From positions 1-5,074 of the forward strand of contig JAHEEB010000407.1 of assembly GCA_024640925.1 (NCBI GenBank): DNA of 5,074 bases, given 5' to 3'. The notes below the pieces were generated by a model that did not search any database, had not been told where the DNA came from, and saw only the letters and a list, made by a program, of their open reading frames with translations. This DNA comes from Bacteroidota bacterium (GTDB lineage Bacteria; Bacteroidota; Bacteroidia; Bacteroidales; UBA10428). The translations under genes were made by a program, and so were the position numbers. Shown one piece after another: positions 1 through 5,074 of the stretch. Numbering within the stretch: the stretch's first letter is position 1; the number at the start of each line of letters is the position of its first letter.

Positions 1-1106
1 GTGTTTGGAATAAAAGAGAAAACCGTGTTTTCAAAGTCGCATTCAACCGCATTATAAATAGCTGGAGTCAGGAGTTCCCCAAGCTTTTTACGCTCGAGGT
101 AAATATCTTTATCACTACCTCTGCTGAAATATATCCTCTCGAAAGAACAAGCCTTTTTTTCGAAAGGACCACGAATATTTTCTATTGAAACTTCTCCGTT
201 TCTCTTTGCAATTATTGCAGATCCGGGTTCGAGTTCATTTACGCTTTCAACCGGGACGTTCATAACGGTCTGAATAACAGGTCGCTCAGAGGCAGCAACA
301 AGAATTTCATCGTCGTAATAGTAAAAGGCAGGTCGTATACCCCAGGGGTCGCGCATAACAAATGCATCGCCATGGCCTATAGCGCCATTAATTACATAAC
401 CTCCGTCCCATTTCTTGCTCGATTCCCTTAGTATTTCGGCAACATCGAGATTGGCTTCTATCAATTTCGTAATTTCTCTGTTGGAATACCCTTGTCTTTT
501 GAAAATATTGAATTGACGCTGATTTTCCGTATCGAGAAAATGTCCGACATTTTCTAGTATGGTAACCGTATCAATCATCCCTCGTGGATGTTGTCCCAAA
601 TCGACCAGGCGTCCAAAGATATCGTCAACATTGGTAAGATTAAAATTACCGGCCATGATAAGGGTTCGTGAACGCCAGTTATTTTGCCGTTCTACAGGAT
701 GGACATTTTCGATATTGTTCTTACCATGGGTGCCATATCGTAAATGTCCCATAAGAACTTCCGCAGTAAAGGGAATATTTTTTTTTGCCCAGGCAATATC
801 TTTAACCAGATCAGGCTTTTTCTCCTCAACATCAGTATAGTTTTTTTTAATACCCTGGAAAATATCATTTATAGCTGAAGGTGAGACAGAACGTATACGG
901 TTCATGTACTCATATCCGGGTTCCAGATCAAGTTTAATTGCAGCAATACCAGCACCATCCTGCCCACGGTTATGTTGTTTTTCCATAAGCAGATATAGCT
1001 TGTTGAGGCCGTAACGCCAGGTGCCATATTTAAGTTGATAGAATTCTAAGGGTTTAAGTAATCGGATGAAAGCAATACCACATTCGTGCTTAATCGCGTC
1101 GCTCAT
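1..1106 (-). CDS. purF: Amidophosphoribosyltransferase, long Bacteroidota type, N-terminal 368 residues (3' end beyond window)
   Basis: PurF moves the glutamine amide nitrogen onto PRPP to give 5-phosphoribosylamine, the first committed step of purine synthesis, in the cytosol. The frame is open from the ATG at 1106 to the left edge, so only the N-terminal 368 codons are seen. The start MSDAIKHECGIAF places the class II (Ntn) nucleophile at Cys9 after a short propeptide. Next come HNRGQDGAG (residues 45-53), HLRYGTHG (121-128, Arg123 being the expected glutamine-binding Arg), GNFNLTN (153-159), RDPWGIRPAF (252-261), ELEPG (291-295) and ACSFERIYFSRGSD (319-332), the entry to the phosphoribosyltransferase half. 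The PRPP loop lies outside the window. The oxyanion motif departs from the usual HNGxLxN, and there are extra segments around 58-112 and 160-192. I recall Bacteroides proteins of about 630 residues with the same signature. The start is fixed by the ATGA overlap with the upstream gene and a good Shine-Dalgarno. A purF paralogue with a shifted role is possible. Confidence 0.9.
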   Translation of the reverse strand, partial: MSDAIKHECGIAFIRLLKPLEFYQLKYGTWRYGLNKLYLLMEKQHNRGQDGAGIAAIKLDLEPGYEYMNRIRSVSPSAINDIFQGIKKNYTDVEEKKPDLVKDIAWAKKNIPFTAEVLMGHLRYGTHGKNNIENVHPVERQNNWRSRTLIMAGNFNLTNVDDIFGRLVDLGQHPRGMIDTVTILENVGHFLDTENQRQFNIFKRQGYSNREITKLIEANLDVAEILRESSKKWDGGYVINGAIGHGDAFVMRDPWGIRPAFYYYDDEILVAASERPVIQTVMNVPVESVNELEPGSAIIAKRNGEVSIENIRGPFEKKACSFERIYFSRGSDKDIYLERKKLGELLTPAIYNAVECDFENTVFSFIPN

Positions 1107-1546
1107 TCAACTCCTAATTTTGGATAATTTATTTTAGTCTGTACAATAAAGGCATCAGGAAAACTTTTTTCAATAACAATCAGGTTTTTCATGGCTTCTG
1201 AACGTGATCTGAAATCGCCCACGTAAATTTTATAAAAAGGGTATTGAAATTCTTCGTATAAACGAAGGTTAAACAGTTCTTGAAAACCAGCTTTTGTAAG
1301 CTCAAACTGGTTCTTGGCGTTTGGCCCTGAGTCGGAAAAAATTCTGATTCTGAAACCTGTAATAGATTGATGTTGACTTTGAAACCATTGGTGATTATCT
1401 ACTGCCTTAAGGATGCTTTGATCCTCCACAATCTTTACCTGCCCACCCGATTTTGCAGGCTGTTCTGCCTTTTTAATAATATTTTGGGCTGTAAGACTTG
1501 TTACAATCAAATTGAAAACCAGCCAAATAAATAATGTCTTTTTCAA
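1103..1546 (-). CDS. Exported SPOR-domain protein, 147 aa
   Basis: SPOR domains bind septal peptidoglycan whose glycan strands lack stem peptides, so the likely site of action is the periplasm. Residues 1-20 form a signal peptide: KK, a hydrophobic stretch, then SLTA|Q, a cleavage site typical of Bacteroidota. There is no lipobox Cys. A short linker (about 21-60) precedes the SPOR region at about 64-140. That region opens with GFRIRIFSDSGPNAK, has a central helix, and continues with YPFYKIYVGDFRSRSEA and FPDAFIVQTKI, a good match in order and spacing to the two beta-alpha-beta halves of the fold. The start codon is TTG at 1546-1544. An in-frame TGA at 1564-1562 leaves only a CTG at 1555 as an alternative, and GGAAA (1553-1549) precedes the TTG. 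The gene overlaps purF by ATGA and is probably first in that transcript. The specific role is unknown. I am confident of the fold class, less of peptidoglycan binding. Confidence 0.85.
   Translation of the reverse strand: MKKTLFIWLVFNLIVTSLTAQNIIKKAEQPAKSGGQVKIVEDQSILKAVDNHQWFQSQHQSITGFRIRIFSDSGPNAKNQFELTKAGFQELFNLRLYEEFQYPFYKIYVGDFRSRSEAMKNLIVIEKSFPDAFIVQTKINYPKLGVE
1111..1115 (-). promoter_or_regulatory. Ribosome binding site for purF inside the upstream gene
   Basis: AGGAG on the minus strand sits 4 nt before the purF ATG and within the last codons of the SPOR gene. With the 4-nt ATGA overlap (1103-1106), it supports this start and suggests translational coupling of the two genes. Confidence 0.6.
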
Positions 1547-1567
1547 CGTTTCCAGATTATTTCAACG

Positions 1568-1596
1568 CAAAATTAACCATTTTTTTTCATCAGCAA
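1568..1596 (-). promoter_or_regulatory. Candidate Bacteroidota-type promoter for the SPOR-purF pair
   Basis: On the minus strand TAATTTTG (1575-1568) matches the Bacteroidota -7 consensus TAnnTTTG exactly. A TTG (1596-1594, in CTTG) lies 18 nt upstream, close to the usual position of the -33 element. Transcription would start near 1558-1562, giving a leader of only about 12-16 nt before the TTG start codon. This is pattern matching in AT-rich DNA, so it is moderate evidence. Confidence 0.4.
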
Positions 1597-1715
1597 GGAA
1601 CATAAAGTTTATTGTTGAAAAATGATTCAATTTCGGAAAAAATCGATTAGAACTTAGGATAAGAAGACATTGTTTCGATAATGTTTTTTATCAACCATAA
1701 AAATAATCATTCGAA

Positions 1716-1757
1716 TTTGACAACATCCAATAAAACTAATTTTTATATTTATTTTCG
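1716..1757 (+). promoter_or_regulatory. Weak candidate promoter region for the SPFH gene
   Basis: TTTG (1716-1719), part of TTTGACA, could be a -33 element. Downstream, TAATTTTT (1737-1744), TATATTTA (1744-1751) and TATTTTCG (1750-1757) each match the -7 consensus TAnnTTTG except at one base. None has both an exact sequence and ideal spacing: the gaps from the TTTG are 17, 24 and 30 nt. The promoter is probably in this stretch, but I cannot choose among the three. Confidence 0.3.
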
Positions 1758-1774
1758 AATTTTTAACCAAAACT

Positions 1775-1780
1775 AGGAGG
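1775..1780 (+). promoter_or_regulatory. Strong Shine-Dalgarno for the SPFH gene
   Basis: A full AGGAGG lies 6 nt before the ATG at 1787 and fixes that start. So strong a site stands out because Bacteroidota genes often lack a recognisable Shine-Dalgarno, as the receptor gene at the right end of this window does. It suggests high translation. Confidence 0.75.
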
Positions 1781-1786
1781 CTTGAT

Positions 1787-3832
1787 ATGTTTGAAATTAA
1801 TCTTATCCTTTATGGAGTTGGCATTTTATTCTTTATAATTGTGCTATTTAAATCGCTTGTGCTTGTAGGTGGTACAGAATTAGCTGTACTGGAACGCAAA
1901 TATTTCGGTAAAAATATGCCACAGGGTCGTGTTATCGCCCAAAACAATGAAATTGGTATTCAGGCCCGTACCTTAGGTCCCGGATTGCATCTTCTGATAC
2001 CATTTCTCTATTCGGTAAAAAAATACAAATTTCTTGTAATTGGAGAAAATGAGGTGGGAATCATCGAATCTATTGATGGCGATCCTGTTCCCCCAGGTAA
2101 AATATTTGCTAAAGTTGTGGAAGGTCATAATGCTTTCCAGGATGGTGAGAAATTTCTTTTAAACGGAGGACAAAAGGGTCCGCAGATACAGATACTTTCA
2201 CCGGGTACATATCGTATAAACCCTGTATTGTTCAAAATTAAGAATGTATCCGCTGTAATTATCAACAAGGGTCAGATTGGTCTGGTTACATCAATGGATG
2301 GAGAACCTATACCTCCAGGCAGGTTACTTGCCAGAAAAGCGGATGGACATTCAAATTTCGAAAATGGCCAGATGTTCCTGAATAATGGCGGACAAAAGGG
2401 TCCACAGATCGAAATCTTATTGCCAGGTACGTATCGTATTAATCTTGATTTATTTAAAATTGAAATACAGGAAGCATCTGTTATTCCGGCTAAAAAAGTA
2501 GGTCTCATTACAGCTCTTGATGGAGAACCTCTTCCGGAAAACGAATATGTTGCCAAATCAGTATTGGGACATAATGATTATCAGGATGCATCAAAATTCC
2601 TGATTGCAGGCGGACAGAGAGGACCGCAGTTTGATGTCCTGAAACCCGGGACATATTATATCAACCCCATGATTTTTAAAATAGAACTTGATGATGTTGC
2701 GGTGGTTGAACGCGGACAGGTAGCTGTTGTTGTTTCAAATGTTGGTGAGGAACCTCAGCATGTTCAGAAAGCAATTGAGGAAATTGCTCAAAAGGAAGGT
2801 GCTGTAGCAGGAACCGATGTTTATAAAAACATTGAAAAACGCTTTGAAAAAGGAATTGAACGGTATGTTGTACCCAAAGGTTACCGTGGTATTCAGCAGG
2901 AAGTTGCCGGTCCTGGGTTTTATTACCTGAACCGCAGAGCTTATATGGTATATATTGTCGATACTACTAATATAACCATTGATTGGGACGATTCGAAAGA
3001 GACCCGCTTTGACCCTCTCAGGGTTATTTCACGAGATGGTTTTTCTATTAGTGTTTCGGTAAAAGTCGTAATTCGTATCCGTCCTGATCAGGCTCCATAT
3101 ATGGTAGCTAAGATTGGTTCCGTTGAAAACCTTATCATCCATGTTATTCATCCTATGATTGATTCCAGTTTCAGAAACCAGGCATCTTCAACATCAGCCA
3201 TGAATTTCATGCAGGACAGGCAAGAGGAACAACGAAAAGCAGAAAGCCGGGCAAAAGAAGAACTTGAAAAATATCACGTAGAATGTGTGTCTGTGCTTAT
3301 TTGCCAGATAAACCTTCCCCAGGATCTAATGGATATTCAAACCATGAAAATCATTGCTCAACAGCAGCAAACCATGTTTGAAGATCAGCAAAGGGCCGAG
3401 CAAACACGCATAGCCATGGAAAAAACCCGTGCTGAAGCCGATCAACAGAAAAATCTTGTAGAGGCTGAAATTGGTGTGAAAATTGCCGAGCAAAACAAGC
3501 AGAAAACTATAAAGTTTGCTGAAGCTGAATCGGAAAGTATACGGCTTAAGGCCGAAGGAGAAGCGAAAGGTATTCGGGCAAAAGGTGACGCCGAAGGATC
3601 TAAAATATTGGCTATTGGCGAAGCTACAGCAAAGGCATACGAATTGCAAAATAAAGCAGTTGGACAGCAAGGTGTGACCGCTATTGAAATAGCCAAGCAG
3701 ATTGCTTCGGGCAATGTTAAAGTAACCCCTGACTTCCTTGTACAAGGAGGCGACAATATTAGCAGTCTTTTATCAGCTTACCTTACGAATTCTATTTCAA
3801 AAGATAGAAAGGAAGAAGAGAAAGGAATGTAA
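1787..3832 (+). CDS. Membrane-anchored SPFH/flotillin-like protein with tandem 74-residue repeats, 681 aa
   Basis: Residues 5-27 form one hydrophobic membrane segment. Residues 84-305 are three gapless 74-residue modules sharing DGxPxP, GGQxGPQ and PGTYxIN; a half-module (about 57-81) precedes them in the same register. A diverged module starts at about 306, is interrupted by a charged insertion (about 325-357), and resumes at YVVPKGYRGIQ and GPGFYYLN. The SPFH/band 7 core spans about 359-520 (RVISRDGFSISVSVKVVIRI; then a helix and VECVSVLICQINLPQDL). Residues 477-630 are a charged Ala/Glu/Lys/Gln coiled coil with flotillin-like EAEGEAKG-type motifs. A Gly-rich stretch and short charged tail follow. 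Such proteins oligomerise on membranes and scaffold protein and lipid domains; which side of the membrane this one faces, and its partners, cannot be told from sequence. It is longer than typical flotillins because of the repeats. It appears monocistronic: both neighbours are on the other strand, and no NfeD-like partner gene, common beside bacterial SPFH genes, is present. I am sure of the SPFH class and unsure of function. Confidence 0.88.
   Translation: MFEINLILYGVGILFFIIVLFKSLVLVGGTELAVLERKYFGKNMPQGRVIAQNNEIGIQARTLGPGLHLLIPFLYSVKKYKFLVIGENEVGIIESIDGDPVPPGKIFAKVVEGHNAFQDGEKFLLNGGQKGPQIQILSPGTYRINPVLFKIKNVSAVIINKGQIGLVTSMDGEPIPPGRLLARKADGHSNFENGQMFLNNGGQKGPQIEILLPGTYRINLDLFKIEIQEASVIPAKKVGLITALDGEPLPENEYVAKSVLGHNDYQDASKFLIAGGQRGPQFDVLKPGTYYINPMIFKIELDDVAVVERGQVAVVVSNVGEEPQHVQKAIEEIAQKEGAVAGTDVYKNIEKRFEKGIERYVVPKGYRGIQQEVAGPGFYYLNRRAYMVYIVDTTNITIDWDDSKETRFDPLRVISRDGFSISVSVKVVIRIRPDQAPYMVAKIGSVENLIIHVIHPMIDSSFRNQASSTSAMNFMQDRQEEQRKAESRAKEELEKYHVECVSVLICQINLPQDLMDIQTMKIIAQQQQTMFEDQQRAEQTRIAMEKTRAEADQQKNLVEAEIGVKIAEQNKQKTIKFAEAESESIRLKAEGEAKGIRAKGDAEGSKILAIGEATAKAYELQNKAVGQQGVTAIEIAKQIASGNVKVTPDFLVQGGDNISSLLSAYLTNSISKDRKEEEKGM
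2036..2701 (+). repeat. Three tandem 222-bp in-frame coding repeats in the SPFH gene
   Basis: Units 2036-2257, 2258-2479 and 2480-2701 encode residues 84-157, 158-231 and 232-305, which align without a gap. By hand count units 1 and 2 share 38 of 74 residues and units 2 and 3 share 31. Some 27 positions are the same in all three, including DG, GH, FL, GGQ, GPQ, PGTY, IN and FKI. Nucleotide similarity is still visible around GGACAAAAGGGTCC in units 1 and 2. The proline of the PG motif falls at residues 65, 139, 213 and 287, so the register extends into the membrane-proximal half-module. Confidence 0.9.
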
Positions 3833-3857
3833 AACACTTCTTTTTTAAAAAGCAGAA

Positions 3858-3900
3858 GTAGTTAGAATTTAGTATGATTTTAATACTGAATTCTAACTAC
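3858..3900. terminator. Hairpin between convergent genes, likely bidirectional terminator
   Basis: Arms 3858-3875 and 3883-3900 pair over 18 bp with a single wobble position and a 7-nt loop (gatttta); A3857 and T3901 extend it by one pair. It starts 25 nt after the SPFH stop and 8 nt from the receptor stop. On the minus strand a TTTTT run follows about 7-12 nt after the stem. On the plus strand there is no clear U-tract, so rightward termination is less certain. Confidence 0.7.
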
Positions 3901-3908
3901 TGAATTGT

Positions 3909-5024
3909 TCAGAATTTGAAAAAAACTACAGCTTGCATCAACGATTCTGCCTGTTGTTGAAGGGTAGAAGCTGACTCTGACAAATATTCGGCAACCGATG
4001 CATTTTCATTGGTTTGTGTTGTTACCTCTGCAATGGCAGAATTGATGCTTTCAATTTCGTGTTGTTGTTCCAAACTGGCATTTGAAATTTCTTTTACAAG
4101 TGTTGCTGTCTTTTCTATTCTTGGTGCCGAATCATTCAAACTTTTACTTGTTAAATTGCAGGTTTTTACCCCATTATTTGTTAATGCAACGATTTCGTCG
4201 GCTGCAATTTTACTTCGTTCGGCGAGTTTACGAACTTCCGCAGCAACAACAGCAAACCCTTTACCATGTTCGCCTGCACGAGCCGCCTCAACAGCAGCAT
4301 TTAAAGCCAGTATATTGGTCTGAAAAGCTATATCATTTATAATACCAATTTTCTTGGATATATTATCCATAGCGGCCTGGAGACTGGCCATCTGATCATT
4401 TGCGTTTTTTATTTTCAGGGCACTATCGTTCGAAATCTTCTCTGCCTCAAGGGAATTACTGGTGTTGTTAATCATGGTTTTGTTCATTTCTTCCATTCCG
4501 GCCGATAACTCCTCAATGGAAGCTGCTTGCCTGTTGGCTCCCATAGCTAGCTGAGATGAAGTTTGTGAAAGGCTTTCGCTTGTAGTTATTACATTTCCCG
4601 CACTATTACTAATGTTGCTCGTAGCCTGGTAAATCTCTTTGTACAATGTCTCCATTGAACTACTTATCTCGCCGATTTCATTATTAAATGCTTTACTTTT
4701 TAGTTCAACCTTTTGACTTAAATTACCTGAAGCCATTTCTCGTATAGCCGAATTAAGCTCCCGTAATGGGCCGCGGATTAAATACTTTGACACAAAATTG
4801 GCACTTACTAACCAAACAAGGCTAGTCGGAATTGCCCAGTAAAGATTCACCATTCCCATGTTCCCTACTACAAAAGAAATAATTCCGACCCCCATGGCTG
4901 CGACAAAAATTGTAAACGCTGTTGTAAAGAGGATGGTTTTCCGGTACAATGTCCAGATTACCAAATACCCAAATGGGATTAGACCAAAAACAACAATTAA
5001 AGTAAATTGAAGAATTGCACTCAT
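3909..5024 (-). CDS. Methyl-accepting chemotaxis protein without an extracytoplasmic sensor domain, 371 aa
   Basis: MCPs relay stimuli through CheW to the CheA kinase. Three hydrophobic segments (about 5-26, 31-53 and 60-82) are joined by short loops, so no periplasmic ligand-binding domain is present. A HAMP linker follows at about 77-130, with the conserved proline in RGPLREL, then the cytoplasmic helical hairpin. The hairpin tip is clear: [20 protein letters not shown], followed by [24 protein letters not shown] (residues 228-271 in all). Both arms run about 120 residues, and the protein stops at VVFFKF with no tail or C-terminal CheR-binding pentapeptide. Candidate methylation sites are the E/Q-rich heptads in the arms. 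Sensing could be of membrane state, internal signals or a partner protein. No che genes are adjacent. The ATG at 5024 has no Shine-Dalgarno (TTTTTTCTTCTT precedes it). The family call is very secure; the signal is unknown. Confidence 0.93.
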   Translation of the reverse strand: MSAILQFTLIVVFGLIPFGYLVIWTLYRKTILFTTAFTIFVAAMGVGIISFVVGNMGMVNLYWAIPTSLVWLVSANFVSKYLIRGPLRELNSAIREMASGNLSQKVELKSKAFNNEIGEISSSMETLYKEIYQATSNISNSAGNVITTSESLSQTSSQLAMGANRQAASIEELSAGMEEMNKTMINNTSNSLEAEKISNDSALKIKNANDQMASLQAAMDNISKKIGIINDIAFQTNILALNAAVEAARAGEHGKGFAVVAAEVRKLAERSKIAADEIVALTNNGVKTCNLTSKSLNDSAPRIEKTATLVKEISNASLEQQHEIESINSAIAEVTTQTNENASVAEYLSESASTLQQQAESLMQAVVFFKF

Positions 5025-5058
5025 AAGAAGAAAAAATTAACTGTAGAATTATTCGGCC

Positions 5059-5066
5059 TAAAGATA
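5059..5066 (-). promoter_or_regulatory. Possible -7 element for the receptor gene
   Basis: TATCTTTA on the minus strand (5066-5059) differs from TAnnTTTG only at the last base, and lies 34 nt before the ATG. The matching -33 element would lie beyond the right edge, so this cannot be confirmed here. Confidence 0.25.
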
Positions 5067-5074
5067 ATTTTTTT

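Larger units (their letters stand above)
1547..1786. other. Divergent intergenic region, 240 bp, very AT-rich
   Basis: This stretch separates the leftward SPOR-purF pair from the rightward SPFH gene and must hold both promoters. Besides the candidate promoters listed separately, it has an AT-only inverted repeat TTTTTAT/ATAAAAA (1685-1703, 5-nt loop), an 8-bp palindrome AATCGATT (1641-1648), and two copies of TTCGAATTT (1710-1718 and 1754-1762). I see no convincing small ORF or RNA gene. Confidence 0.6.

Noticed and set aside
559..840. Plus-strand open frame of 93 codons
   Set aside because: It lies wholly antisense to purF, whose motifs are clear in that interval; the product resembles no known family and has low-complexity character.
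778..850. Poly-A runs in purF (about 9 A near 779-787 and 8 A near 841-848 on the coding strand) as frameshift or slippage sites
   Set aside because: The reading frame continues unbroken through both with conserved PurF sequence on either side, so there is no sign of a programmed or accidental frameshift.
1685..1703. TTTTTAT/ATAAAAA inverted repeat as a terminator or operator
   Set aside because: The stem is only 7 AT pairs in very AT-rich DNA and sits between divergent genes, where a terminator has no transcript to stop.
2272..2556. Minus-strand open frame across the tandem repeats
   Set aside because: It is antisense to the repeat modules of the SPFH gene, and its openness follows from the repeated codon pattern there.
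2036..2701. 222-bp repeats as a CRISPR or mobile-element array
   Set aside because: The units are in-frame coding modules with no unique spacers, no terminal inverted repeats and no transposase.
3326..3756. Two overlapping minus-strand open frames of 139 and 104 codons
   Set aside because: They are antisense to the Ala/Glu/Lys/Gln-rich coiled coil, whose codons give few stops on the other strand; the products are Cys/Phe/Ser-rich and unlike real proteins.
4009..4342. Two plus-strand open frames of 104 and 86 codons
   Set aside because: They are antisense to the highly conserved MCP hairpin tip, which is clearly the real coding sequence.

Overview
The window looks like chromosomal DNA from a member of the Bacteroidota, probably a Bacteroidales/Marinilabiliales-type anaerobe or marine relative. 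Three things point there: AT-rich codon use; an amidophosphoribosyltransferase of the long, divergent type that I associate with Bacteroides and relatives; and a short secreted SPOR protein with a typical Bacteroidota signal peptide ending in A|Q. The minus-strand start at 1546 also has an exact TAnnTTTG promoter element upstream. The assignment rests on family resemblance recalled from memory, not on a search.

Layout: positions 1-1106 (minus) hold the N-terminal 368 codons of purF, which runs off the left edge. Its ATG overlaps the TGA of an upstream minus-strand gene (1103-1546), a 147-residue exported SPOR-domain protein, so the two form a translationally coupled pair. A 240-bp divergent intergenic region (1547-1786) carries a good candidate promoter for that pair and a weaker one for the rightward gene. 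Positions 1787-3832 (plus) encode a 681-residue membrane-anchored SPFH/flotillin-like protein. A hairpin of at least 18 bp (3858-3900) lies between it and a convergent minus-strand gene (3909-5024), a 371-residue methyl-accepting chemotaxis protein with no extracytoplasmic sensor domain. The last 50 bases are the upstream region of that gene.

The standout is the SPFH protein. Between its single N-terminal membrane segment and its SPFH core are three complete tandem modules of exactly 74 residues (222 bp, no gaps). A half-module precedes them in the same register and a diverged module with an insertion follows them. The order of beta-rich repeats, SPFH-like shoulder and long C-terminal helix resembles the domain order of eukaryotic major vault protein. 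That is an inference from layout and a short shared motif, not a demonstrated homology.

The genes do not form one obvious pathway. PurF makes phosphoribosylamine for purine synthesis in the cytosol, the SPOR protein should act in the periplasm on peptidoglycan, the SPFH protein should scaffold a membrane domain, and the receptor should report to CheA/CheW encoded elsewhere. I see no mobile element, CRISPR array, tRNA or rRNA.
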